In this document: piece after piece, positions 43,611 through 51,958 of the stretch
How positions within the stretch are numbered: the stretch's first letter is position 1
How the letters are laid out: each line of letters starts with the position of its first letter
Source: Shewanella sp. KX20019
Lineage (GTDB): Bacteria; Pseudomonadota; Gammaproteobacteria; Enterobacterales; Shewanellaceae
Direction: 5' to 3'
NCBI RefSeq assembly: GCF_016757755.1
Contig: NZ_CP068437.1
Coordinates: 558,001-622,000 of the forward strand
DNA length: 64,000 bases
Translations under genes and position numbers: made by a program
Notes under the pieces: model-generated
Seen by the model: the letters and a program-made list of their open reading frames with translations, nothing else
Database searches by the model: none
Told to the model about the DNA's origin: nothing

Positions 43611-44618
43611 ATGGATCTTAAGTTATCTAGGCTAGATTATTTTACCTTGCAAGTGCTGGTTGGGCTTTATGAGTTAAAAAATGGCACCTGCCTCGCCGTA
43701 AAATTAGACGTGGCGCAACCTAAGGTAAGTAGAGCCCTAAGCACCATTCGGGAAGTCTTTAACGACGAGATGTTTGTTCGTAAACAGTATGGGTTTGAAC
43801 CGAATGAACTGGCTATAAGAATATACCCTTTTGCCAAAAAGGTCATTGATGGTTATCAGCAAATCCAACTGGCGGCGCAGAATAATTGCGAGCAAAAACG
43901 AATAGTTAACATAGCAACCTTAGACTATAACACTAACTTACTCCACCGAAGTGTTGTGGCGGTTTCGAAAAAGCTAGCGCTTAACACGGTCGTTAATATT
44001 ATTCCCTGGAGCGATGAGATCCAAAAGCAGATCACATCGGGCAAGGTTGATTACTCTATCACTATTAACCCAGTAGAAAACGACAAGATAATGAGCGCTA
44101 AAATTGCCGATGTAAAAAAGTTTTACATCGTAGCGCGCAAAGGGCATCCCATTTTTGAAAAGACATTTGGCTATTCTGATTTGATTTCAAATAGTTTTGT
44201 ACTCATTAACTATGCAAGAGTGGGCCTAAAGAAACGAGCGATTGAGCACTATGTAGAAAAGCATGGTGGGACAATGGATATTGTCTTAAAAACCAATAGC
44301 CTTAATAACGCGTTAAGTTTTGTATCGAGTAACGATTGTATTTGCATCAGTGCAACCGAAACCGTGTTGGAGCATGTTGTTGGCAGAGACGATTTACAGT
44401 ATCAAGATACTTCTGAATTTTGGGCTACCCATGTAATGGCTGACTTAGCGCCTGCAGTTCGACAACACAGTCAATATCTACAGGGGAGAGTCGAGGGGGA
44501 TATAGTATTTTTTAACGAGCTTGTATTGGCAATGCGAGACGGCTTAGTAAAATTGCAAAAGTGCCTATCTGCGATAAATCAACAGGACTCATTATCATCT
44601 ATCGAAGAGCACCATTAG
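43611..44618 (+). CDS. LysR-family regulator beside the decaheme gene
   Basis: A 335-residue LTTR with N-terminal helix-turn-helix (LSRLDYFTLQVLVGLYELKNG, then AQPKVSRALSTIREVF) and an effector-binding domain. I prefer ATG 43611 because the paralogue at 47267-48247 starts four or five residues before the same motif; an in-frame ATG at 43590 adds seven residues. The two LysR proteins share most of the HTH and the FVRK..G..PNE..YP.AKK region and are clearly related. It is convergent with the decaheme cytochrome gene. Target and effector are unknown; control of the neighbouring cytochrome is likely. Confidence 0.82.
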   Translation: MDLKLSRLDYFTLQVLVGLYELKNGTCLAVKLDVAQPKVSRALSTIREVFNDEMFVRKQYGFEPNELAIRIYPFAKKVIDGYQQIQLAAQNNCEQKRIVNIATLDYNTNLLHRSVVAVSKKLALNTVVNIIPWSDEIQKQITSGKVDYSITINPVENDKIMSAKIADVKKFYIVARKGHPIFEKTFGYSDLISNSFVLINYARVGLKKRAIEHYVEKHGGTMDIVLKTNSLNNALSFVSSNDCICISATETVLEHVVGRDDLQYQDTSEFWATHVMADLAPAVRQHSQYLQGRVEGDIVFFNELVLAMRDGLVKLQKCLSAINQQDSLSSIEEHH

Positions 44619-44637
44619 TCGCAACCAGAAAACCAAC

Positions 44638-44661
44638 AAGCCAACCGAATACGGTTGGCTT
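44638..44661. terminator. Terminator between LysR and the decaheme gene
   Basis: AAGCCAACCG-AATA-CGGTTGGCTT, 10-bp stem. It lies between two converging genes and can serve both. Confidence 0.85.
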
Positions 44662-44684
44662 TAATTATGGTGAAATCAAATTAA

Positions 44685-46973
44685 CTATTTAATATGATAG
44701 GCTGCGATTTTTTCTTGAGAGTGACAAACACTACATGCCTCTACTGTTGGAGTACCATCAAAGCTTGCGTTACCAGAGCTAATGGTGTGCTGCTTGGCTG
44801 ACTCTGAAGTATGACAAGACAGACAAGTCGCTGCTGCAGGACTGATAAAGGTGTCGACGACATTGTTATGACGCACTAATACCGGTGTCGTTTGTTCTAC
44901 CTTATCTAAGTTGAAGCTGTCCTCAACGTGACATGACAGACAGTTAGACTTACCTGCTGGATAATTAATCTCTGAGAAATCCATTGAAGGTCTACCAGAA
45001 TAATTGTTAATCCCTTTAGCCCCTCGTGTACCACTATGAATACCGTGCACCATCACTTTATAATCAAAGGCATAAGCAATCGCTTCAGGTAGCGCCGCAT
45101 CAACTCGGATCATTCCCACTTTTCGTGGAGAGTTAGGGTTGTGACATGTGAGGCAGCCACCTTCTTGATAAGTAACACCATGATGCTTTAATGCGCCAAA
45201 TCCTTTCGTTTCGATTGTCTCCCCTTTCCAATCTCCATCATGATGCCAGCTATCGTCACCCATGATGAGAGTGGTTGCCGCGTCATTTAATGTGTTATGG
45301 CAAGCGGTACACTTGTTATCAGCAATTATCTGTCTACGGGCTACCGCTGTATAATTGTCTGCAGATTCAGTTACCACGCCATCGCTATTAAATGCAGCTG
45401 AAACCGCATTTGGAGTGACCGTATAAATATTCTCTTGGCCGCCATTGGCTGCACTTTCAGTACATGAGGTGAACTCTCCACTATCTTTGTTGAAGCAAAG
45501 CTCACCGTCGAGTACTAAGGTACCGCTATAGTTTTCGACAATGGTTGAAGGCAATTTGTCTGTGACAGTCACAGTCGTTATGCCAGTCGCTGCATCGTAG
45601 CTAACCATGCTGCCTTTTTCTGCGTTGTCGCTAACGATATCGAAGTAGATTGCACCAAAATCAGTTTCACCTGTTTGAGGCATTCTGCTAAAGCTATCAT
45701 CTTGGTTACCAAAAATGGCCTTAACAAAGAACTCTGGGTAGATAACTGAGATATGGTTGTAAGATAAGTAATCGAGTTTCGTTGGGTCAACAGCGGTTCC
45801 ATCGACCATGACTTTAAGCTCAATGCTGGCTTGACCCGCATTTTGGCCATAGGTATAACCAGATACTTGCATATCAAGTAATTCAACATTAAAGCGTTCT
45901 TTAGCGTTAGCTGCCAACGTTTTAACATTGAGGTGTGCATGAGCGATATCAACAGAGGTTGAGGTATGGCACTGAGCACAGGGTCCGGTAGGGTACCCTG
46001 CTTCATGCATTGGACGCGCTATAGTAGTGACTGAATCATGGCATGAACGACAAGTTTCTTCTGAAGGATAACGAGCAAAATCATTCCATTGAGGTAGTGA
46101 CTCGCTCTCCTGGTGACAGGTATCGCAGTTGATTGCTGACTGTGGATAGTTATTCGCTCCACCGTCAGTTTTCAACTCAATATGAGCACTATGGACCAAG
46201 CGGGTGAAGACATTTTCTGCACCCATGTGCCCTTTATTGTCATTGTGACAAGTGTTGCATGACTCTAATGTATTATAAGTACCGCCATGATAGATGTTGC
46301 CAAAGTCTGCATGACAGCTAATACAGGTTTGACCATCAACCATTTCGCGGCTAACTAAACCATCTTCAATGGTGATGTCGCCATTTTGGCTGAAATCATA
46401 CACGAGGTTGACATTAGGCACTTTATCCCCGTTCGGAAATGTCCATTTGGTGGACAGTAATAATCTTTGAGTAGCCAGTTCATCATAACTAATGGCTTTA
46501 ACGGGGGGGCTATCACCAAAAGAGCTGTCCAGCGGGACTGAAAAAGTATATTGGTAAGAGCCATCGTTGTTATCAACAAGCTCTCCTTTACATGAAGGGG
46601 TAGCGCCTGGAGCTCCAGAGCAATCAGCACCATAGGCTAACCATTGTGGTGCTTCTCCGGTTACCTCATCTGCTGGCATCAGTTGGTGCATATAGAAACC
46701 AATATTGGCGTCAGTGAGTCCAATAACTGGGATCTCATTTTCATTCAGTGCGGTGAGCAACACACTGGTAACTTGCTCTGAGTTAATGGAAACGTCATCA
46801 ACCGTTAAGTTGAGAGCGTTTGCCGTGCGGACGGTGACGAGTCCGTCATTGCCGTTGTTTCCGTTCTCTCCATCATTTCCATCTTTGCCATCATCACCAT
46901 CGCTTCCACAGCCAGAAAGGCATCCGCTCATGAATAAGGCAGATATAATTATTTTCTTATTTATATTCATCAT
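44685..46973 (-). CDS. Outer-membrane decaheme cytochrome c, OmcA/MtrC family
   Basis: A 762-residue lipoprotein (lipobox LSGC, about 19-22) with ten CxxCH motifs: five in the first half (CISCH, CNTCH, CDTCH, CRSCH, CAQCH) and five in the second (CTACH, CLTCH, CLSCH, CLSCH, CSVCH). Each pentaheme block is preceded by a beta-rich domain, the OmcA/MtrC layout. A short collagen-like run of GDDGKDGNDGENGNNG follows the lipid anchor. Such proteins sit on the cell surface and pass electrons to metals, flavins or humics. No mtrA or mtrB gene is nearby, so it must borrow a conduit or act differently. It is flanked by two paralogous LysR genes. No CRP site is convincing upstream. Confidence 0.9.
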   Translation of the reverse strand: MMNINKKIIISALFMSGCLSGCGSDGDDGKDGNDGENGNNGNDGLVTVRTANALNLTVDDVSINSEQVTSVLLTALNENEIPVIGLTDANIGFYMHQLMPADEVTGEAPQWLAYGADCSGAPGATPSCKGELVDNNDGSYQYTFSVPLDSSFGDSPPVKAISYDELATQRLLLSTKWTFPNGDKVPNVNLVYDFSQNGDITIEDGLVSREMVDGQTCISCHADFGNIYHGGTYNTLESCNTCHNDNKGHMGAENVFTRLVHSAHIELKTDGGANNYPQSAINCDTCHQESESLPQWNDFARYPSEETCRSCHDSVTTIARPMHEAGYPTGPCAQCHTSTSVDIAHAHLNVKTLAANAKERFNVELLDMQVSGYTYGQNAGQASIELKVMVDGTAVDPTKLDYLSYNHISVIYPEFFVKAIFGNQDDSFSRMPQTGETDFGAIYFDIVSDNAEKGSMVSYDAATGITTVTVTDKLPSTIVENYSGTLVLDGELCFNKDSGEFTSCTESAANGGQENIYTVTPNAVSAAFNSDGVVTESADNYTAVARRQIIADNKCTACHNTLNDAATTLIMGDDSWHHDGDWKGETIETKGFGALKHHGVTYQEGGCLTCHNPNSPRKVGMIRVDAALPEAIAYAFDYKVMVHGIHSGTRGAKGINNYSGRPSMDFSEINYPAGKSNCLSCHVEDSFNLDKVEQTTPVLVRHNNVVDTFISPAAATCLSCHTSESAKQHTISSGNASFDGTPTVEACSVCHSQEKIAAYHIK

Positions 46974-47123
46974 CTACTCTCGCTTTATATTGTTAGATTA
47001 ATTGTTGCGAAGCCAATTTATATAGTTTTTTACAAATTTAAATATTAATAGATCACACGAATGAATCGTTAAAAATACTTTTTCGGAAATATAGAAATTA
47101 ATCACATCTGAAATGTTAATATG

Positions 47124-47140
47124 TCAAATTTACAATTTGA
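47124..47140. promoter_or_regulatory. Candidate LysR-type operator upstream of the decaheme gene
   Basis: TCAAATT-TAC-AATTTGA, a perfect 7-bp inverted repeat 151 bp before the decaheme start and 127 bp from the end of the second LysR gene. Its T-N11-A form fits LTTR sites. The region is AT rich, so chance is possible. Confidence 0.35.
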
Positions 47141-47266
47141 ATATCTGAGTTGAATTTAGGGGTGGTTAGCTCTGCAACTTTAACAAATATAACTTTTATA
47201 TTTTTATTAGATATTGCAAGGCCTAAATGATTAACGAGTAGTTTGTTTGTTTAGTTAGTGCGGTAA

Positions 47267-48247
47267 TTAATCATGCTCTGCACCATTTAGCGTGTTGAGG
47301 ATTAATGATGAGATAGTGTCTATCAACCACGGTAGATTTGGTTTTTTATTGTTCTTGTTGTATGTTAAGTAAAGTGTTGGTATGCAGCTGTTATTATATA
47401 AACGGTTAACCTCAACTTTAGACAGTTTGCAGATATGTAAGCTGGGCATATTTTCGATAGCGTTATAGATAGAGCTATAAGGCAGAATCGTTACCGCATT
47501 ACTCTCACGTAGGTAGTCAAATAAGCTATAAGCACCGCACAGCTCTACTTCTATATCTAATGGTATTGAGTTTTTACTACAGTACTCTTTAAACTTACTA
47601 CCACTCGATGTTAAAGAACCAGTGTTACATTCAACGTAGCGATAGCTTGCGATTGAACGCAGGTCAATATCCTGTTTTAACAAAGGGTGGTTTCTCTCAC
47701 AAACTAAATAAAGGCTGTCTAGCCTGGCAACAGGAATGGAAGCTATACTATTATCATAAGAGTTAACCAGCTCTTCATTATCACTGCAGCATATACCAAA
47801 ATCTATTTTACCCGATATGACTTCGACAATAGAGTTACGGCCCCACTGAGAGAAATTAAAACTCATGTTCTTCCCACTACTATGGATTGTCGATAGTAGT
47901 GACTTTGGGAAAGGGTAGGAGAGAATATCGGGTGCAGAAATTTCAAAATGGCCAACGACACTGTTTGTCGTTTTGTATTGAATATCTTGTAGCTCTGAGC
48001 AGCATGCCATGATCTTTTTTGCTATAGGGTATACTTTATCTGCAAACTCATTAGGAATTAACCCATGCTTCCTACGGATGAAGAGTTCATTACCTAAAAC
48101 TTCTCTAGTATGCTTGAGACTACGGCTTACTTTAGGTGCTGAAAGACTCAATTTATTAGAAACTTTTGTAACGGATTTGTTTTCATATAGATTGACTAGA
48201 ATATTAATGCTTAATAGGTCTAGGTGGCTAAAGCAAATAGTGTTCAT
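47267..48247 (-). CDS. LysR-family regulator, paralogue of the 43611 regulator
   Basis: A 326-residue LTTR. The helix-turn-helix is at about 6-65 (FSHLDLLSINILVNLYENKS, SAPKVSRSLKHTREVL) with the effector-binding domain after it. It shares the NELF-RR..G..PNE....YPIAKK block with the regulator on the other side of the decaheme gene. It lies upstream of the decaheme gene on the same strand, and its start faces the nrf-like operon 482 bp away. Either or both could be its targets. The effector is unknown. Confidence 0.85.
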   Translation of the reverse strand: MNTICFSHLDLLSINILVNLYENKSVTKVSNKLSLSAPKVSRSLKHTREVLGNELFIRRKHGLIPNEFADKVYPIAKKIMACCSELQDIQYKTTNSVVGHFEISAPDILSYPFPKSLLSTIHSSGKNMSFNFSQWGRNSIVEVISGKIDFGICCSDNEELVNSYDNSIASIPVARLDSLYLVCERNHPLLKQDIDLRSIASYRYVECNTGSLTSSGSKFKEYCSKNSIPLDIEVELCGAYSLFDYLRESNAVTILPYSSIYNAIENMPSLHICKLSKVEVNRLYNNSCIPTLYLTYNKNNKKPNLPWLIDTISSLILNTLNGAEHD

Positions 48248-48729
48248 CGTGTACTCTTAGCGTCTTAATAATGTTTTTATTGTACATGCTATTTTTTATT
48301 TTGCTAAATACGAATTAAGAAATAACGACTTCCTCACAATGTTTAGTTATTCAACTTTAGTATGTAAGTTATTTAAATATTAAATATCTATCTTTATCTT
48401 GATATGTGGGCGTTATAATTTTTGCTTAGTTAACAGTGGTTTGGCCGTTTTCATCATTAAGGTTGATTGTTGCCATTTCAAGGTTCTTAGTTTAGCTGTG
48501 CGCCGTGCATTATCCCATTAATGAATTTCTCGTAATATAAAATTCATATTTTCACCAAGTGTAATTGTAAAATGCGAATTTTATAAATTTGTTCGCTATT
48601 GCAAATGGAAACATCTAAAAACACTCTGCAATTTAATATTGATTTAGATCAATGTTAGTCAGGTGGATAAAGTTAGTATTCACATCGCTGAACAAGTTAA
48701 ATATAATTTTTATTTTGGAGGTTTATATT
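48248..48729. other. Divergent intergenic region with FNR box
   Basis: A 482-bp AT-rich gap between the minus-strand LysR gene and the nrf-like operon. It carries the FNR-type box at 48639-48652 and the Shine-Dalgarno GGAGG at 48717-48721. No other gene is seen. Confidence 0.5.
48639..48652. promoter_or_regulatory. FNR/EtrA box upstream of the nrf-like operon
   Basis: TTGAT-TTAG-ATCAA is a perfect match to the FNR consensus TTGAT-N4-ATCAA. It is centred about 84 bp before the ATG at 48730, a plausible activator position. In Shewanella the FNR homologue is EtrA, and CRP reads overlapping sites. It points to induction without oxygen. Confidence 0.8.
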
Positions 48730-49224
48730 ATGAATGCTACGGTGATATTGAATTACGCTTTCATTTACTTTGTATTGTTTCTAGTTGTACCTACAGTTAT
48801 TGTGATATTTACAATGACCTGTATTAAGTTCTTTAAATCAGAAAAAATACAAACTGATGGAGTGGTCATTGAGTTGACACCTGAGAGAACAAAAGAGAAA
48901 TATTCAGGTCTCATCAGTAAGCTGAATGAAATAGCAAAAGAAAAGTATAATGTTTTATATGGTACCTCACTGGATAGTATCCTTGATGTAAAAAAAGATA
49001 ATGGTAACCACGTTAAAGGTAACCTTAAAAACTGCCACTTAGACTACGTGATCATGGATGAGCAATCTGTAGTTAAATTGGTTATTACTGACCCTGGACA
49101 CAATACGCCAGAAAACAGTGATTTTATCGATTCATCTTTGGCTAAAGTCGGGGTAGATGTTATCCATATATCTGACGATAACAAATATGATGACTTATTA
49201 ATAAGGTCAGCATTAGTTGCTTAA
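48730..49224 (+). CDS. Membrane-anchored DUF2726-like protein
   Basis: About 164 residues from ATG 48730, which follows GGAGG; the frame extends 26 codons upstream without an RBS. One N-terminal membrane segment (about 8-35) leads to a soluble domain. The domain ends LDYVIMDEQSVVKLVITDPGH..S..SSLAKVGVDVIHISDDNKYDDL, similar in layout to the DUF2726 nuclease-like fold. The usual catalytic IELDD-type acids are changed (VITDP), so nuclease activity is doubtful. It is the first gene after the FNR box and 80 bp before a pentaheme cytochrome gene, so it may be a regulatory or assembly factor of that electron-transfer operon. Confidence 0.6.
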   Translation: MNATVILNYAFIYFVLFLVVPTVIVIFTMTCIKFFKSEKIQTDGVVIELTPERTKEKYSGLISKLNEIAKEKYNVLYGTSLDSILDVKKDNGNHVKGNLKNCHLDYVIMDEQSVVKLVITDPGHNTPENSDFIDSSLAKVGVDVIHISDDNKYDDLLIRSALVA

Positions 49225-49304
49225 CAAAAGTCAGTGCTAAACCGTCGCTGTTTGGCACTGATTTCTAATGCTTTTAAATAATACTCGTTTAATGGGGCCT
49301 CGTT

Positions 49305-49775
49305 ATGTCCAGTTTTTGTAAAAGATACGTATTGTTAACAATTTCTCTAATAGGGTTGATTTTAACCCCTTTAACTACTTTACATGCTAAAACGGTTGAG
49401 TTAGTAATAAATACTGATAAAAAATGCATTATGTGCCATAAGAAAAACGGCAAAATGTACGGTGTTCACGCTAATAATTTATTAGAAATGCGTTGTCAGA
49501 ATTGTCACGGTAAAAAAGAAGGCCACCCGAGGAAAAAATCAAATCTAATAAAGTTTGGTGGTGACTCGGTGAATATTGCTGCGCAACAAACCGCAGTTTG
49601 TACTAAGTGTCATGAGCCTGATGATTTAGCTAAAGCAGATTGGACTCATGTAGTTCACTCGGACAAAGTTAATTGCGCTAAGTGCCACAAATTACACTCA
49701 GAAACTGATCCAGTTATAGCTATTCAAACAAAAGAACGCGGTCAGCTTTGTGTTAGCTGTCACAAGATCCAGTAA
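49305..49775 (+). CDS. Pentaheme c-type cytochrome, NrfB-like
   Basis: A 156-residue periplasmic protein with a Sec signal (cleavage near LHA-KT) and five CxxCH motifs (CIMCH, CQNCH, CTKCH, CAKCH, CVSCH). Heme number, small size and position before NrfC- and NrfD-like genes match NrfB, which passes electrons from the NrfCD quinol dehydrogenase to nitrite reductase NrfA. No nrfA is present here, so the acceptor is unknown. The following gene starts 12 bp after its stop. Confidence 0.82.
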   Translation: MSSFCKRYVLLTISLIGLILTPLTTLHAKTVELVINTDKKCIMCHKKNGKMYGVHANNLLEMRCQNCHGKKEGHPRKKSNLIKFGGDSVNIAAQQTAVCTKCHEPDDLAKADWTHVVHSDKVNCAKCHKLHSETDPVIAIQTKERGQLCVSCHKIQ

Positions 49776-49787
49776 TGAGAGGAATAT

Positions 49788-50471
49788 ATGGAAAATAAAA
49801 GAAGGCTATTTTTAAAAGGTGCTTGTGCTACTGCCGTAGGAGCCGTTGCCTCTACAAAGTTTGTCGCTGCACAGCCTGAGACCGAAACCATTGAAGCTGA
49901 CGTTAATTACGCTCTTATTCATGATGAAACAAAGTGCATTGGTTGCGAAGTGTGTGTTGATGCTTGCCGTGAAACGAATAATGTACCTGAAGGTGTTAGC
50001 CGCTTAGAGATTGTTAAGACTGGCCCGTTTGGTGAGTACCCGGAGCAGTACTTTCGTTTTTCTCGCAAATCATGCCAACATTGCGATGCTACTCCTTGTG
50101 TCAATGTTTGTCCGACTGGAGCTGCCTATAAAGATCCAAAAACGGGCATTGTCTCTGTAGACAGTTGGAAGTGTGTTGGCTGTATGTATTGCATTGCAGC
50201 GTGTCCATATCAGATCCGATTCATCAACCCTGTAACCAAAGCTGCCGATAAATGTGATTTCTGTAAGGAAACTCGCCTTAAAGAAGGAAAGCAACCTGCT
50301 TGTGTTACTGCTTGCCCAACCAAGGCGCTTGTCTTTGGTAACCTAAAAGATCCAGATTCTGAAATTGTTAAGGTGTTAAAAGCGACACCAAATTATCGCA
50401 GCAAAACGGAGTTGGGAACCCGTCCCAAACTGTTCCGTATTGCAGCAAAAGAGGGGGAAATCGTATTATGA
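49788..50471 (+). CDS. NrfC-like periplasmic 4Fe-4S ferredoxin subunit
   Basis: A 227-residue iron-sulfur protein with a twin-arginine signal (KRRLFLKG, residues 3-10), so exported folded. Sixteen cysteines in four groups: CIGCEVCVDAC, CQHCDATPC..C, CVGCMYCIAAC and CDFC...CVTAC. This is the four-cluster pattern of NrfC/PsrB/DmsB-type subunits. It would take electrons from the NrfD-like membrane subunit, whose gene overlaps it by four bases (ATGA), and give them to the pentaheme cytochrome. RBS GAGAGGA. Confidence 0.9.
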   Translation: MENKRRLFLKGACATAVGAVASTKFVAAQPETETIEADVNYALIHDETKCIGCEVCVDACRETNNVPEGVSRLEIVKTGPFGEYPEQYFRFSRKSCQHCDATPCVNVCPTGAAYKDPKTGIVSVDSWKCVGCMYCIAACPYQIRFINPVTKAADKCDFCKETRLKEGKQPACVTACPTKALVFGNLKDPDSEIVKVLKATPNYRSKTELGTRPKLFRIAAKEGEIVL

Positions 50472-51409
50472 ATCCATTCCACTTTGATAGCCTTATTTGG
50501 CACTGGCCAATCGCAATTTATCTGTTTTTAGCGGGTATTTCAGCAGGAGCAATCTGTTTCGCTGTGTTACTTAAGCACTTCAAATTAGGTAAGGATGCTT
50601 ACAAATCAAGTTTCGTTCAAGCAGCTTGCTTACTGGCACCCTTAGCCGTGTTCGCTGGACTCGGTATCTTGGTCTTAGACTTAACTAAGCCGTTTGATTT
50701 CTGGAAGATCCTAGTATTTTACAATCCAACTTCGATTATGTCTGTCGGTGTTGCCGTGCTAATGATCTATCAAGTCGCCCTATTTGCATGGTTAGCTTGC
50801 TTATTTAAAGAGCCTATCTCTAATTGGTGTGACCATCGCTGGCCGGTGGTGGATAGAGTACTAAATGTACTCACTAGACATGAGCCGACGGTTACCGGGC
50901 TGCTAGTGATACTTGCGCTATCTTTGGGAGCTTATACGGGATTTTTACTCTCGGCGTTGACCACTTATCCAATGCTGAATAATCCAGTCCTGCCTATTCT
51001 GTTTCTGGTATCTGGTATCTCTTCTGGGGCAGCGGGCACCTTGTTAGGCGGATTGTTACTCAAGGGTAACCCCGACGGTAAAGAAGTTCATTTCATACAT
51101 CATATTGAAATACCGTTAATTTTATTTGAATTAGTACTCATTTTTACTTTCTTTATTGGCTTGATTATCTCTGGCGGACAGAGCCAGGTTGCAGCGTTTA
51201 CGGCACTCGGTCAAGGCTTCTGGGGCTGGATATTTTGGGCGGGCATTATTTTAGTCGGTCTAACATTGCCGCTGGCCTTCAACTTATTTATGACTGCCTC
51301 TTCTAAACGAAAACTATCCTATGTCGCTATTACTGCAAGTTGTAGTTTATTAGGCGTTTTATTACTGCGTAACTTCATTCTTTACACCGGTCAAATGACT
51401 GTCGCATAA
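50468..51409 (+). CDS. NrfD/PsrC-family quinol-oxidising membrane subunit
   Basis: A 313-residue integral membrane protein with about eight to nine hydrophobic segments. The N-terminal segment (IWHWPIAIYLFLAGISAGA) and the mid-protein YTGFLLSAL/LPILFLVSGISSGAAGT are hallmark regions of NrfD/PsrC. The function by family is menaquinol oxidation, feeding an attached ferredoxin subunit. It overlaps the NrfC-like gene by 4 bp, and a tetraheme cytochrome gene follows 22 bp after its stop. I see no heme b signature, as expected for this family. Confidence 0.9.
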   Translation: MNPFHFDSLIWHWPIAIYLFLAGISAGAICFAVLLKHFKLGKDAYKSSFVQAACLLAPLAVFAGLGILVLDLTKPFDFWKILVFYNPTSIMSVGVAVLMIYQVALFAWLACLFKEPISNWCDHRWPVVDRVLNVLTRHEPTVTGLLVILALSLGAYTGFLLSALTTYPMLNNPVLPILFLVSGISSGAAGTLLGGLLLKGNPDGKEVHFIHHIEIPLILFELVLIFTFFIGLIISGGQSQVAAFTALGQGFWGWIFWAGIILVGLTLPLAFNLFMTASSKRKLSYVAITASCSLLGVLLLRNFILYTGQMTVA

Positions 51410-51431
51410 ATCAATATCTGGAGTTTATAAC

Positions 51432-51719
51432 ATGCTTAGAGTATTAGGATTAACGTTTTTATTATTGTCAGGTTATGTATATGCCGAACCGATTGCGGAT
51501 ACCCACACAGAGATGAGTGGCTGTGAATCTTGTCATATGGGCGGTGAACCCTCTGCTGATCTAGCTCATGAGAATGCCGCTTGCGTTGACTGTCATGGTT
51601 TTCTTAAGGAGTTTGCTGATGAAACGCATATAAAGCACGATGACGTTTTAGAGTGTAGTAGCTGTCACCTAGCTCACGAGGAGGTCAGCCCAAGTGAGTC
51701 TTGCGTTAATTGTCACTAA
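51432..51719 (+). CDS. Small tetraheme cytochrome c (CctA/STC-like)
   Basis: A 95-residue periplasmic protein with a Sec signal (cleavage near VYA-EP) and four CxxCH motifs (CESCH, CVDCH, CSSCH, CVNCH), ending right at the last heme. Layout and spacing match the small tetraheme cytochrome and the heme domain of flavocytochrome c fumarate reductase. It may shuttle electrons across the periplasm from the pentaheme protein. No flavin subunit gene follows it, so it is not obviously half of a split reductase. RBS TGGAG. It is the last gene of the operon. Confidence 0.85.
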   Translation: MLRVLGLTFLLLSGYVYAEPIADTHTEMSGCESCHMGGEPSADLAHENAACVDCHGFLKEFADETHIKHDDVLECSSCHLAHEEVSPSESCVNCH

Positions 51720-51904
51720 GTCGTCGTGACAATTAAGCTGTACAGTATCAATTAGCTCCTTATCCTCATCATTGCTAATTGGTTTCGTTGAAGTGTTTTG
51801 TCCTCATTTCAGCACTTACACGGACGTTATTGGGCAGGAAGCCGTTTTAAAAATACAAGACTAATAACCTGTATTATTTATCGACCCAACCTCCAAATGG
51901 GCTA

Positions 51905-51933
51905 GCCACTCTATAGTATAGAGTGGCATTTTT
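51905..51933 (+). terminator. Terminator of the nrf-like operon
   Basis: GCCACTCTAT-AGT-ATAGAGTGGC, a perfect 10-bp stem, then ATTTTT on the plus strand. It lies 186 bp after the tetraheme stop. Confidence 0.8.
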
Positions 51934-51958
51934 AGGCGAAAAATGGCTGTTAGCATCG

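Noticed and set aside
49305..51719. A nitrite or sulfite reductase operon
   Set aside because: The electron-delivery subunits are present but neither NrfA nor an octaheme SirA/MccA-type catalytic subunit is encoded here.
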